Shown: positions 21,757 to 33,743, counted from the stretch's first letter. The stretch: DNA of 64,000 nt from Dichetophora obliterata (GCA_963920525.1 OY986436.1:88976470-89040469), one strand, 5' to 3'. Translations and numbers: made by a program. The notes: generated from the sequence alone by a model not told the origin.

Positions 21757-22179
21757 AAAGTTTTCTATATGACCTTTTTATTTATTGTGTTGATTTTCTA
21801 TGATTTAAATACAAATTCTAAATGTTTGATAGTTTAAATCATTCTTGATTTTGAATACAAATTCTAGTTGTTTGATAGTTTAAAATCGTTTATTGTGTTT
21901 TAGGTCAGGTTAGAACAATTAATTGCTCTAACTACAATAGTTAATCAATCAGCTAACTAATTAATCAGCTAGTGATGTTTTTTTTTCTTTTCATATTGAA
22001 AATGTTATTGCTGTTGTTTTTTTGAAAAAAATTCGTTAGAACAATTAATTGTTCTAACCTGACCTAATGCTCAATAAACGATTTTAAACTATGAAACAAC
22101 TAGAATTTGTATTTAAAATCAAAAATGATTAAAACTATCAAACATTTAGAATTTGTATTTAAATCATAGAAAATCAACA
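21757..22179. mobile_element. Palindromic element, family A, copy 1
   Basis: Arms of about 140 bp (21789-21935 and 22035-22179) are inverted copies. Each arm contains two related ~45 bp subrepeats (AATACAAATTCTAAATGTTTG and AATACAAATTCTAGTTGTTTG) and ends in GTTAGAACAATTAATTG at the inner side. The loop has TTTCATATTGAAAATGTT. The sequence ATTAATATACAACTTAA occurs on both sides (about 21743 and 22180), a possible long target duplication or end sequence. Other copies are at 25670-27203 and 63197-63390. No coding capacity. Confidence 0.75.
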
Positions 22180-22183
22180 TTAA

Positions 22184-22765
22184 TATACAACTTAATAAAT
22201 AGTACGCTTGTATGAAACACACAATGCATAGTTTGCTGACATCGAAACGGTCCGCTTCATGCTTTTAAAAGTGCACACCGTTTTCAACCGAGCCGATTGG
22301 CTATCTGGGAAACAAATAAAAAATGAACGCAACTGATGTGTATTTATGTATGTATGTTTTACATAAATACTAATAAAAACCAACAACAACAACAACAGCA
22401 AAAGCAGCACAACAACGAACGACGTAATTACGAACCAAACAAGCAAACACAACAACAACAACCTTAAAATAGCATAAGCAGCTACTGCAGCTAAGCATCT
22501 TGTGCATTTCTCATACGAGTATATGAATTTTTCATCTTCTTAGATTTTGCTATTTTATTAGATATTCGTTTTATTCCGAATATCTACGAATATCTAGTTT
22601 TATTCCCACTAAAACTGATATTTTGGCATTTTTTTTTCTTTGTACGATGAATATTAAAGACTGTAGGTATACCCCAAAGTGTCAAATATCGCTTTGAAAA
22701 AATTCGTGAAACTGACCCCCATACAAACCGCGCTGTAAGACGTAATTCTACGTCAAAAATTCCCA
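22184..22765 (+). repeat. Block shared, inverted, with the Harbinger upstream region at 62757-63195
   Basis: From GGTCCGCTTCATGC and CCGATTGGCTATCTGGGAA, through (CAA)n and AAGCAAACACAACAACAACA, to CCCCATACAAACCGCGCTGT and GACGTAATTCTACGTCAAAA, the sequence matches the minus strand of 62757-63195 with indels. The match ends two bases before the transposase ATG at 62755. It may be a MITE-like derivative of the Harbinger 5' region, or an older shared repeat. Confidence 0.75.
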
Positions 22766-25540
22766 AGACCAATTTAAATTTACGAATGGGATTTTTTCCA
22801 CATTATTGGCAACTTTGCAAGAATGTACTAAAAGGATTGTGCATTAGCTATCCTACATATTGTATTGTGAATGCGTCAAGCTATGATGCAGCAGATCACA
22901 ATAATCGATCAAAAGCATTGTGCATTAGCTATCCAAACAACAAAAGTAGCAAGGTTCCATAGAACGGATTTAAAATTATCACAAAATAACAATTGTTTTA
23001 GGTGTAGATTTTAATTGTGAATTCAGACATGAATGTTCACAGGCACTTAAGGCAAGGCCGGGTCTAACTCTCGAAAATTTAAGATAGTTAAAATATTGAA
23101 CACATATATAAACTTTTAAGGTATATTGTTCCACTCAATATTGTTTTTTCAAAATAAAATTCCACTATTTTGTTCTTTTTGTATAGTGCTATGTAAAGTT
23201 CGCCAAGTTAAGGTAGTTTTCAGATATATCATATTTTGAATACATATGTTTTTATTTTGTTGTAAGTTGTTTTAAGCTCTTTTTTAAAGCGAACTATTTT
23301 AATATAATTTTGTATAAAAATGAACACATTGAAATTGATCACATTGTGGTTAGTTTTGAAACATTTAAATTTTTTTAATTGCAACAATAAAGTGATGGTT
23401 TGACCCACTATAGCATTATGAGCCATCCAGACTGAGGCAACCAAAAAATCGTAAACCAAACTCTTGTTTCAGTGAATTGCATACTTGGTTCTTCTAAAGT
23501 CATACATAAAGAATATTATGATTTTTACGTTCTACTATTAGCTACTCGAATGATTTTAAAAGTCTTTGAATGAATTTCCAATTACGTCTTGTTTCGCCTT
23601 GCTCTTTCATGTTTTCGATAAAATGCGAAGAACGGTGTAACATAATGATTTAAGGTTCTATGAATTAGATTTAATTTAAGCTATCACCTGTTTTAAGGCA
23701 TCATAAATTTTTTTATTATTTTTATTGGACTTTTCTATGCTCTCTGGCCTGTTGTGCACGTATTAATATTATTTAAATCTTACTTATGGTTAAAGTGACA
23801 TATCAAATTTTACATATCGATTGCAAAATATTGCCGACCAAGTCGGAAATCGGTCATTAGCCCCAAATAATATTGAAATTAAATCCATTAGCTTTAAAAT
23901 GTGTTCATATTTCCACTGTTGTAACCCAAATTAAAAAAGAGAAAAAGAAAAGAAGAATAATTGCATATAGTGCATTTTTTGTTTATATTTATTTTAGCTG
24001 ACTCAGCTGATTGCAATTTGGCTTAATTCTTTTATAATTTTTTTACTTATAATATTAAATTCCATTTTTAAAAGAAATATAGAAGTATTCAACAGTTTAT
24101 CTTTAATGAATTAATATACTCAATCCAAATAACAATCGAAATTTTATGACGCAGATATGCTCAATCGATATAAAAAATATCAATCGGTTGGATTAAAGAG
24201 CTCCACGTTTTCCATCTGAGTACTTTAGCTACTTTAATTGAAGAAAAGCCATTCCTGCGTAAGCTCCTACAACAACAGCATTATGTGAAATTTATGTTTT
24301 TTAAATATTAGCTGGTAAACATTAAGTCGATCCATTGGTCGCACTACGCACCCGTTGTATTGCAATAATCGAAAGCAGAACCATCACAGATATAAGTTAT
24401 TAATTATAGAATCATTCTCAAAATGCGGATGCTGTGCGTGGCGCTCACAAATAGCTTGTATGCCGATTTCACCCACTCCGACAGGCCGAACATGAAGACA
24501 AAACCGTTAAAACAAGGGTTGCATCCATTTTCAGTTGTGGCTTCAATCTCTGTTCCGGTTGAATATAAACTCGCCTATCAAGTCATATGTAATTTATGCG
24601 TATCCAATGGCACATAGTATTGTAATAAAATTACAGTCCACGATGAGCTGTGGTGGACTCTATGGCCGTTGGCAATGGTTTGACTTTTACTCGTTTAACC
24701 CTCATTGATTGTAGTTGTTATAGTATTTATTGTTAGTTAAAATTCAGACAGTGGTGATGGAATCGAATTTGTTGTGTCTACTTTTGTTTTCATTGGGAAT
24801 CAACTAATTAAGAGATGAGTTCGAAATCATTGGCAAGAATCTAGGATAAGTAAGTCGTTTGTTGACTTCGATTTGTGAAATGGTTATTGGGACCATTTCA
24901 ATTCGGTTATGAATGAATATTGTCACTACTTTGTAGAACATTCAAGAAAGAAATTAATATAGAAATTCATTTAGGCAAATGGAATGTCTGTAGTTAGTTG
25001 TGATATTTAAGTTTAATATGTTTTCATAAATTAGAAATTAAAGCTGCTGCAGGATTATTTTAACACAATTTCACCTTAAAAGTTTTTTATATTTAAGAAA
25101 AATTATGATTCTGCTAAGAATTTGCAAAGACTCGTTTGAAACCCAAAAAAATTTTGGCTCGAATTTTTCGAAAGTATTGAAAATTTTTCATTTGAAATCA
25201 GATAACAACAGCTTATAAAAAAAATACTGTGAAAACCACTTACGGATCAAAGATTTTAGCTTAACAGTTGTGACAGTAAATCTTAATGTTTCGAAACCTA
25301 TATGGCATATATTACAACACATCAAAACGCATAAAGAAAACTAAGAGTATGATATAAAACTGTAACCCAACCCAATTTTTTGGGGAACGAACACAAAATA
25401 AATACTATACGCAGTTGCACAGTAAAAATTGTAAACAAAAAGAAACAAAAAAATATATGTTGATTTTCTATAAACTTAAATAAAGCAAAATAAAAACAAC
25501 AACAAGAAACTGGAAAAAACTGCGAAATTGAAAAAGAAAT
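22766..25540. other. Mostly non-repetitive AT-rich sequence
   Basis: The longest stretch without a clear mobile element. 22830-22930 contains GTGCATTAGCTATCC twice. One short candidate exon (24423-24617) is listed separately. The remaining short open frames (23229-23459, 25322-25594) have no recognisable features. Confidence 0.4.
24423..24617 (+). other. Possible short exon or exon relic, strand uncertain
   Basis: A patch of higher GC in AT-rich DNA is open on both strands for 50-64 codons. On the plus strand it starts ATGCGGATGCTGTGCGTGGC and ends in TAG at 24615-24617. On the minus strand it reads NGCNPCFNGFVFMFGLSEWV. Neither matches a family I know. It could be an isolated exon of a host gene or chance. 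Confidence 0.2.
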
Positions 25541-25544
25541 CTCA

Positions 25545-25680
25545 TCTGCTCTGTTAGTGTATTGCGCTAAGATGCGCTTGCACGAGGCAAACATGGCCCT
25601 GGATCGATTCCCGCCGGCATCACGAAGATTTCTGATGAAGCCTTTAGCAGGGCCGAAATTGCAACAAAATCATCTAGTGA
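25545..25680 (+). repeat. tRNA-like segment with adjoining tail, possible SINE
   Basis: GTTAGTGTATTGCGCTAAGA resembles an A-box arm, and GGATCGATTCCCGCC about 35 bases later resembles a B-box arm. A short stem TTGC/GCAA sits where an anticodon arm would be. The next 80 bases, up to the start of the palindromic family A copy, may be the SINE body. Only one copy is visible here. Confidence 0.25.
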
Positions 25681-25819
25681 TGCTTTTCTTTTCATATTGA
25701 AAATGTTGTTGCTGTTGTTGTTTCTTTGGAAAAAATTCGTTAGAGCAATTAATTGTTCTAACCTGAATAAAAGCTTAATAAACGATTTTAAGCTATCAAA
25801 CAAGTAGAATTTGTATTTA

Positions 25820-27106
25820 TTGGGGGTTGGAATTAGTTTTAAAGGTTTTCTAAGAGATGGCGTAACTATCAATAGATCGCATCGGGCACACCTGTGACTA
25901 TATTCATTTCAAAGCACATTGTGTAAGCTTCATTTTTCAGTATGTGTCATTCCACTGAAGTGTAAACAACATATATTTTTTTCTCTGTGAACATGTCGAC
26001 TTTCGTTCCAACAAAACGCAATTTGCGGGAAGGTTTACTTTTGTGCTTCCATTTGAAGAAAAAAGCGGTTGAAGCACAACGCACGCTTACTGAGGCTTAC
26101 GGGGACTATGCTCCATCGATTTCTACTTGTGAGTACTGGTTCCGTCGGTTTAAAAGTGGTGATTTTGATACGGAAGACAAAGAGCGTCCGGGCCAGCCGA
26201 AAAAGTTTGAAGATGAGGAATTGGAGGCTTTGCTCGATGAAGACCCGTGTCAAACCCTTCAAGAATTGTCAGAATCATTGGGAGTCGACTTATCAACGGT
26301 CGGCAAACGCTTGAAGGCCATGGGAATGATTCAAAAGCAAGGAAATTGGGTGCCGTACCAGTTGAAGCCGAGAGACGTTGAACGGCGATTTTGCATGTGC
26401 GAACAACTGCTTCAACGGCATAAAAGGAAGAGTTTTTTGCATCGTATTGTCACTGGCGATGAAAAGTGGATCCATTACGATAATCCTAAGCGAAAAAAAT
26501 CGTGGGGACCACCCGGCCATGCATCAACATCGAGGGCCAAGCCGAATATTCATGGCGCCAAGCTTATGCTGTGTATTTGGTGGGATCAGAAGGGTGTCGT
26601 GTACTATGAGCTGCTAAAACCTAACGAAACCATCACTGGGGAACGCTATCAACAACAATTGATGCAATTGAGCCGAGCATTAAAGGTTAAACGGCCGGAA
26701 TATGCCAAAAGACACGACAAAGTGGTTTTTCAACATGACAACGCACGGCCACATCTTGCAAGAACCGTCAAGGAAACGTTGGAGGCGCTGAATTGGGATG
26801 TGCTACCCCACCTGCCTTTTAGCCCAGACATAGCCCCTTCCGACTACCACCTATTCAGATCGATGACGCATGGCTTGGCTGAGCAGCGCTTCACTTCTTA
26901 CGAGGATACCAAAAAATGGGTCGATTCGTGGATTGCCTCAAAAGACGAATCTTTCTTCCGGCGCGGAATCCATATGCTGCCAGAAAGATGGGAAAATGTT
27001 GTAGCTAACGATGGACAATACTTTGAATAATATACATTGTACCGTCGTTTCTAAATAAATGCTCAAAAACCGAAAAAAAACCTTTAAAATAAATTCCAAC
27101 CCCCAA
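25820..27106 (+). mobile_element. mariner transposon, copy 2 (intact ORF)
   Basis: 1287 bp, TA duplications at 25818-25819 and 27107-27108. TIRs TTGGGGGTTGGAATTAGTTT and, from the right, TTGGGGGTTGGAATTTATTT. The same length as copy 1 and about 98 percent identical by eye. The outer ten bases of both ends are identical, unlike copy 1, whose right end has a substitution. Confidence 0.97.
25993..27030 (+). CDS. mariner transposase, uninterrupted (345 residues)
   Basis: Cut-and-paste transposase acting in the nucleus on the element's own TIRs. The start is the ATG at 25993; the two codons before it (GTG AAC) are open but not initiators. The N-terminal half (1-115) has the two helix-turn-helix motifs typical of the family. 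The linker WVPYQL (119-124) corresponds to the WVPHEL motif. Catalytic residues are D156 (TGDEKW), D249 (HDNARPH) and D284 (APSDYHLF), giving the DD34D spacing that defines mariner. The length equals the family norm. One oddity: the conserved YSPDLAP-type motif is FSPDIAP here (276-282) and the preceding PHPP is PHLP, while the inactive copy 1 keeps the usual Tyr and Pro. The frame is open, but activity is uncertain. Confidence 0.95.
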   Translation: MSTFVPTKRNLREGLLLCFHLKKKAVEAQRTLTEAYGDYAPSISTCEYWFRRFKSGDFDTEDKERPGQPKKFEDEELEALLDEDPCQTLQELSESLGVDLSTVGKRLKAMGMIQKQGNWVPYQLKPRDVERRFCMCEQLLQRHKRKSFLHRIVTGDEKWIHYDNPKRKKSWGPPGHASTSRAKPNIHGAKLMLCIWWDQKGVVYYELLKPNETITGERYQQQLMQLSRALKVKRPEYAKRHDKVVFQHDNARPHLARTVKETLEALNWDVLPHLPFSPDIAPSDYHLFRSMTHGLAEQRFTSYEDTKKWVDSWIASKDESFFRRGIHMLPERWENVVANDGQYFE

Positions 27107-27203
27107 TAAAATCAAGAATGATTTAAACTATCAAACATTTAGAATTGGTATTTAAATCATAGAAAATCAACATATTAAATAACAAGGTCATACAGAAAAC
27201 TTA

Positions 27204-27989
27204 AAAAAAATATATATTTGTAAAGTAAACTCTTACGCCGAGGTAGTGACATCGCCCTTTTTTAAAAAAATGAGCCTGAAAATAAATTACCAGCTCGTTG
27301 TGTACTCAAATTTACAGCCAAAAACAAAATTTTACAAAAAGTCGAAATCACTAAATCGGCGTAAGTTTTTACTTTACATATATATACATATATTTTTTCA
27401 GATGATTGCAGATCATGTTATTCTGGAAGCAAAATGATCCTACTCTTCTCCCATCAATAAAAAACTTTATATCAATATCTCTGACCATTTTTTGTAGTAT
27501 TCATTAAAAAAAGTCTTTAGAATCGCTTATATTACATAAAGGTAACCTTAAGGGTCCAGTCTGGTTAAACAAGCTGCAATAATAACAAACAAGCAAAATA
27601 ATTAATTTTCATGAATTTTTTTTTGGATAAAGTAATAGGTATGGGTACTCAAAACTTTTCAGGTATATTAGTGGTACAGTGAAGAAAATTGTATAAAAAG
27701 TTCAAATTATTAAATCAATATCATAAAGAAGGACAAGGAACGACGCTAGCAAGTGCGCAAAACACGAACCGAGCTGGCGACCTTTCCACAGGATTAGTAA
27801 GAGTGTGATTACACCGTACAACAATTATGAGAAAAAGTTTTCACACACGAAGTATAAACGTGTAACTAAAGGCAAAGGATAAAATAACTGAGTTCTCATT
27901 TCGTCTCTAGAACGTCAGGATTTTTTTTTAAATTACTTTTAAGTTACAAAAAGGAATTGTTTAAAAAAATTTATTTAAATACTTAAAAC
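27204..27989. other. AT-rich sequence, no gene recognised
   Basis: Weakly similar segments at about 27300-27360 and 27650-27725 (both with GTACTCAAA, then ACAAAAAGT or ATAAAAAGT, then AAATC) hint at a decayed direct repeat. No coding region. Confidence 0.4.
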
Positions 27990-30900
27990 ATTCAAAACAT
28001 GACGATACGGGTATCAAATGAAAGAGGACAATATCTTTTATTAGAAAAACGAAGTGGCAATGCATCCATACCAAATATGTAGATTAGTTTGATTGACTTA
28101 ATGTTAATGTTTTATGGTGGAGATGCGTACTGCGACCTATTGAGATCTATTGTACCTCCTTCTCAATGCTATGCTGGGTTGACAGATTTCAGAATTTCAT
28201 CCCGACCTAGTTCTCTGATGAATTTAAGAATAATTTTAGGTTCAAGGGATGACTTTTGCTCTAGACTCAGCTAATAGTTTCCCAGTGCTAGTTTACGTCT
28301 GCGAGCCACAGCGTCGCAGTTTGTAAGTAGGTGTAGTGGAGTCTCTTCTGCTTCTTCACCGTGCTGGCAGTTACTATCGGTTTCGATGCCCAATTTCATC
28401 AGGTTATATTTAAGTTTGCAGTGTCCTGTAAGGAACCCCGGTAGAATTCTTAGATTTGATTTACCTAAGCTTATGCACAATTTTGCTTTCTGAGTATTAA
28501 AATCTCTGAGGAGCAATTTGGATTGTCTTAGCTTTGGGAGACTTTTTCAAAGGTTTGAACGTTTGTGTCTCTCCTCCTTTCTTAGTTCTTCTCTTATATA
28601 ATGTGGGCCCAATCCTGGCCACATAAATTGTGTGGCTGTTACCTTGTATTTCTTTATGTCCTAGGACCCAGAGTATAGTAACGGTGTTATTCTTGCCTTA
28701 TTCATTGAGTTTTGTTAGGCATCCCCATGGTATTCTTGATGATATCTCACAGAAAACAAGTACTTTGATTGCTGCTGATTATATCCTCACCTTGGAAGAT
28801 ACTGGGTGTTGTCCCTATAGGCTCAAAGTGCTTGGTTCTTGGCCCGTACACCCCTGCGCCTATACCTTCCGATATTTTGGAACCATTCGTATACCATGAT
28901 ATACTGTGTGGTTTCTTGAGTTGCGATATTAACTCGCTGTCCCACTCTTTCTTACTAATAAGCTTAGTTTCGAAGTTGTACATTTTTACTATATCGTCTC
29001 TGGGTAGATTGATGTAAAGTGTGTGCTTTGCTATAACCTCCTTCTTTCTACTGCTGCTAGTTTTAACTAAACCTGTCCCCTCTTAAGCGATGCATAACAG
29101 AGTTCAATTTGCTACTCCCTCTATGATGAGGTGTAAAGGTGTTAGGTCAAGAATTACTCTAGTGCCGCTGTAGGGCAGGTCCTTATGGCACCAGTGACTC
29201 ATACGCAGACCAGTCTCTGCACCTTTGTTAGCATACACCTCATTGTAGTCAGCTTGCTTCTTCCAGCCCATGTTACTGCACAATAGGTGAGGATGGGTCT
29301 CACCATCACTGTATACATTCAGCGAAAAATTGCTGGGCTACATACCATAAGTGCGCGCATTGCTTTATTTATGGTTTTAGTGTGAGTCCTAGGTACTTTA
29401 CTTCTCCCTTGATGGACATTTCTGTGCCATAAATTGTCATAATTCGTAGATTCGGCAGGCTTCTTTTGTTAGTAAAAGTTACTTGGTAGTAGTTTTTGCT
29501 GGGTTGATATTTAATCCTACTGTATTGCACCATTCCTTTGTTACCGACAGTCCTCTCTGTATCAGGTTATAGAGTGTATCCTCGAACTTCCCTCTCGCTA
29601 TTAAGGCGATGTCGTCTGCATAACCCTGACAATTTATGCCATTCTCGGCTAGCTTCGATAGGATTTCGTCCACAATAAAGCTCCACAACAGTGGAGAAAG
29701 GACTCCACCTTGTGGGCAGCTTTTTGTTGTTTTAATTCTTATCGTGGTGGTGCCCACTTTTGTTTCTGTAGTTTAAGTGCTAAGGATTTGGCATATCCAT
29801 CTGCTAAGCATATCATTTACTCCTTTTTTGTGTAATTTCCCGCCCTATATGCGTGCTGACAAGGGTAAATTGGTGCATTCTCCCTAATCTCAGTAATTAT
29901 ACAATTATCTATTACCTTTTCCATTTTTTTGAGAACAAATGAGGTGAGGCTATATTTGTTTATTTATTTTTATTTATTTTATTTTTCCCCTACTTTTGGC
30001 ATTAAAGTGACTAACGCCTTTCTCCATTCCGTGGGATATATCCCAGCACAAGGCTGCTTTTAGTTATTTTGACTAGGTACAATATTGTACAGTATTTTTT
30101 CTGCATCTATTTGTATAACGGCAGGAAAGATACCATCTACACCTGCTGATTTAAATGGTTGAAAGGTTCTTAGTGCCTTAGTGCAGATGCTCGTGGCGAG
30201 TTTTTATCCTTCTCGATTTGGAGCAATCTGCATGTGTGCCGTCTCATACTCTGTTACTGGTGTGACTGGCTCGTTTCTCTTCTCTAAGCGTATATCTTTC
30301 GTCTGGCAATCAAAGTGACATGTTTGTTTCCACTCTACCTTTAGCCATTGCTTTATGGATTCTGGTCGCAGTTGGTGTGGAAATGTCTTCGCAGAACGTT
30401 CTAAAGCTTTGTCACTTGACTTTTCTGATTTACTTATTGTACTCCGTTAGAGCCGCCGTATAGTTATGACATTCTCCGTTGCGCTTTGCAGTATTAAAGC
30501 ATCATCGCACATTTTTCCGGAGTCTGGTCAGGTCGGCGCTCCACCAAGGAGTATGTTTAGTTCTTTCCTTGTACCCTAATGGACAACTAGATTCGTAGGC
30601 ATTATATACTGCATTGTTTACCTGCTCTACATAGCATTCGAGTTTAAGGATGTTACTAATTCTACTCCTAGATTTTACTTTATGTAGGTTTTTTTTTAGT
30701 GTGTTGGTGTATGCGTCCTAACTGGTATTTCTAGGGCTTATTTTGGGTTCTATCTCTCTACATTTTACCCCAAATCTAACCTCTAATTTTCTATGATCAG
30801 ACATTAAAGGTTCTGGTGATACCGTCTATTCACTAATCATATCCCAAACATCTGAACTTCCTACAGTGAGATCCTAGACCTCTTTTTTGACCCTAGTTGT

Positions 30901-31340
30901 GAAGGTAAGTGTTGGCCTCACATTGAAAAATTCTAGGTTACTACTTAGAAGTAATTCTAAAAAGTACTCACCTCTGGTGTTATCGTCGGTGATTCCCCAA
31001 ATTGTGTGGTGTACGTTTGCTTCACAGCCGATGAGAAGTGGAAGTCTGTTTTTTCTTCAGTGCTCCATAAGTCGTTTTGTCTCTGCTGGGGGATGTTGGA
31101 ATCATCCCCTGGAAAATATGCGGATGCTAGTACTATGGTGCGGTGTTTGCCATTGGTTTCGATGTGAGTCTCGATTGATGCCGCTAAGTCACGTGGCATA
31201 AATTCTAAAAGACAAATATTGTTAGTATTTTTCTGCATTAAAATACATTCTCTGGGATTGTTTATTCTATGGGCCCAAGTTACCCGAGCCTCTATACAGT
31301 AGAGGTCACTGACTTTCTCCTTGTAGCACCAATTTCATGC
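27990..31340 (-). pseudogene. Decayed non-LTR retrotransposon of the LOA/R1 type (with RNase H)
   Basis: On the minus strand, in several frames, the domains occur in LINE order. Endonuclease: 31238-30880 with GKHRTIVLASAYFPGDD and then CEANVHHTIWG. Linker: PWWSADL near 30540. Reverse transcriptase: SAGVDGIFPA and YPTEWRKALVTLMPK around 30150-30010, CPQGGVLSPLLWSFIVDEIL and GYADDIALIA at 29740-29580. RNase H-like domain: WYTNGSK near 28890, where the usual DGS is NGS. A C-terminal Cys/His segment (LTGHCKLKYNL, CQHGEEAEETPLHLLTNC) lies at 28430-28290. The end of the ORF is near 28190. The presence of RNase H separates it from the CR1-like LINE at 39-42 kb. Many frameshifts and stops; inactive. 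The 5' end is not defined. Confidence 0.8.
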
Positions 31341-31457
31341 TGGTAACTTCTTAGGTGTATTTAAAATGTAATTTTTTTAATCTCATTCTGATTGGACAAA
31401 AGCGAAGACTGTTTCTCATTTTGTTGAAAAAGGAATCAATCTCCGAACCATCTACAC

Positions 31458-33019
31458 CAGTGTCGGGCAGCTTTGCACACTTGAGATTGTGTTTGTGCAG
31501 TAAAATATGTATTCATCTCACCTACAGAACAATCAAAGCTTCAGTGTTCAAGCGAATGTCAAGCAGAAAAGACCTGCGCTTGCATGTTCCTTGAATATAT
31601 TATATTATATCTGTGTCGATAAGCAATAATAGCTTAAGTCGATTTAAGACAGAACTGAGTTATTGATAAAGTTGTGTCCCACGTATATATCATTATGAAC
31701 ACACAAAATCTAGAACTTCTAGCATGACCTTAGCCAAAGATATGACGCAAAAACAAAAGACCCTTTCATATAACTTATATGGCGATTGAAAACTTTGAAG
31801 CAAAATTTCTGGAAACTTTGAAATAAGACTAACAGCCCTATTCTGGCAGCTTAACTAAGCTCACCACATTAACAAAATAGTTAATATTAACTATTTGTTA
31901 AGGTTTCGTATTCTGCTGCAACTTTAAAAGCTCTTTTCCTTACAATTTTGTTAATAACAGAAAGAGTCTTAACAACGAATGAAATGTATGTGCTTAGATA
32001 GAAAATTGTTGTGAAAATAATAAAAAAATACAAATTTTAATATAATATTGAGTTTAAATACATTAAACTGAAAAATGAAAGAATTTTTATTTATTTTAAG
32101 TGTTGATAATGAAATCTTTCAGTAGCCGTGGCAAATTTTTCAAGCGCTTGCAAAGTCACAAGCTGCACTCGAAGCATCTGTTTATATAGCGCATCTCTTC
32201 TTTCAACAGGCATATCGATTTTCACCATGCATGGTGAACTTTAAAAGCTTTTTAAGCTTTTATGTTGTTAATGATTTTTAAGAATACCAACATTTACATA
32301 ACATAACAAGCAGCTTAACAAGAGCTCCTTAACTATTTCTTGTTAAGTTAACAACCAGAATAGGGCTGTAAAGCTGTTATTGCTCATCGACACAGATATA
32401 ACGCATGATTACACTGTATAAAATTTTATGTTTGAAAAATTTTTGGAAGTATGTTGAAAAATTTTATTATTTTTAGAAAATAACGGCATGACGCGGCGGC
32501 ATCAAAGAGGTAAAATTAAAAATATTACGCATTACAAGGCATTACGATAATTTGCATGGCCAATATAAGGTAATGTGGGGCATGTGATGGCGAAATGAAT
32601 TTATTATTTAAAAGCGGCATGTCCACATATAATATCATATAGTGATCAGTACGTTCCAAGTACGTACAATGAAAGCATCTTACGCTGTCAGTTTGGCCTT
32701 GGCAAAATACAATAAGCAACATAAGCACAATAAAAAACATATTTGTTTTTTACCATTAGCTTGTCTTTTTACATTTCCGACTGCTTATCGTTTTTTCACA
32801 TTATCCGTCTGTCGGTCTGTTTCCTTTTGACATTCTGTCCACTTCTTATTTAATTACTTTTGCAATACAAATCCTAGCAAAAAAATATACCATAATGCCT
32901 AGTAAGATTTCTGCAAAAACAGCTATAGCACTACTTTGTTTTCAGTGTGAGCTTAAAAGCGCTCATTAATACATACTCAAGATGAGAAAGTATAGGTGTG
33001 CAAAGCTGCCCGACACTGA
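31458..33019. mobile_element. hAT-type non-autonomous element with 8 bp target duplication
   Basis: The ends CAGTGTCGGGCAGCTTTGCA (left) and CAGTGTCGGGCAGCTTTGCA (read from the right) are perfect over at least 20 bp. They are flanked by ATCTACAC on both sides (31450-31457 and 33020-33027). An 8 bp duplication and a CAG start are the signature of the hAT superfamily. It is 1562 bp with no transposase gene. The internal part contains another MITE (31832-32369) and a segment with CATTATCCGTCTGTCGG shared with the older copy at 16170-17298. Confidence 0.9.
31832..32369. mobile_element. MITE nested in the hAT element
   Basis: The ends ACAGCCCTATTCTGG and its exact complement at 32355-32369 form 15 bp TIRs. 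Subterminal inverted stretches include TTAACAAAATAGTTAATATT on the left and TTAACTATTTCTTGTTAAG on the right. Length 538 bp. No clear target duplication. A related phrase, GAATAGGG, recurs at 16741 inside the TTAA element. Confidence 0.75.
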
Positions 33020-33027
33020 TCTACACC

Positions 33028-33743
33028 ATCTTGGCAACGCAAGCTTTCAGAAAGACCACATGCGGAAAAGCTGGCTGTGGTAAAAGATTAAATGATTAAA
33101 TGATTCTGCGACGAGGCCTAAGGCGAATAACTGATGGAAGAGTGGAAAAATCATGCAGAGTTTTTTTTTATTTTATTTATTCGATTGCTAAACCTTAACA
33201 GGTTTTATAGCAAATTTAAAATTATAAAATAAGATATTTAATACAATTCAAAAATATGATTTTGATTGAATGAGTATGATTTTGATTGAAATCAAGTATT
33301 ATTAACAAACTAAAAAGTTTTAATAAATTGCTTAAAGTACATAATTTTATTAAAGTTTAAAAATAAAAAAAAGTTAAGTCAAATCGATGATATCAGACAG
33401 CATAGCAGGGTTGCGTTTTCAAAACAACAATTTTTGTATCCGGACAATGGCGTGTGACGAACAAGGTCTCATACCCAATAAAGCACCACTCCAATAAGTA
33501 TATATACCTTAGTAAAATATGTGCAACACTTCAAATGCAGTTCTAAGCAAACATAACTTCATTTGTTTTTATATTACTTTTTTATTGAAATAGTATTAAG
33601 GACTTATATGCAAAACAAGATATAGCTTATTAAAAAAAACTTATTGTTATTAAAGAAATTATAATGTATTTAAAAAGATCATAGTAAATAATTATATGTA
33701 CAAAACCTATTTTTATTGATTATATATAAATTATATATATATA
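33028..33743. other. AT-rich sequence, no gene recognised
   Basis: Contains a short tandem repeat of TATGATTTTGATTGAA (about 33255-33290) and a TA-rich run leading into the transposon at 33744. No coding region. Confidence 0.4.

Larger units (their letters stand above)
25672..27203. mobile_element. Palindromic element, family A, copy 2, split by a mariner
   Basis: 25672-25819 matches the loop and inner arm of copy 1 (CTAGTGATG, TTTCATATTGAAAATGTTGT, TTAGAGCAATTAATTGTTC). 27107-27203 continues the same arm (AAATCAAGAATGATTTAAAC) and ends in ATACAGAAAACTT, the complement of the start of copy 1. The mariner at 25820-27106 inserted at a TA in the arm. The left arm of this copy is missing. Confidence 0.75.

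Noticed and set aside
22383..22465. Poly-Gln type coding repeat from the CAA/CAG run
   Set aside because: It is a short microsatellite inside a non-coding block that recurs at 63000-63090 with different unit numbers and frame.
434..26617. Open frames antisense or shifted within the two mariner transposases
   Set aside because: They overlap the clearly recognisable transposase frame and are conserved only because the two copies are almost identical.
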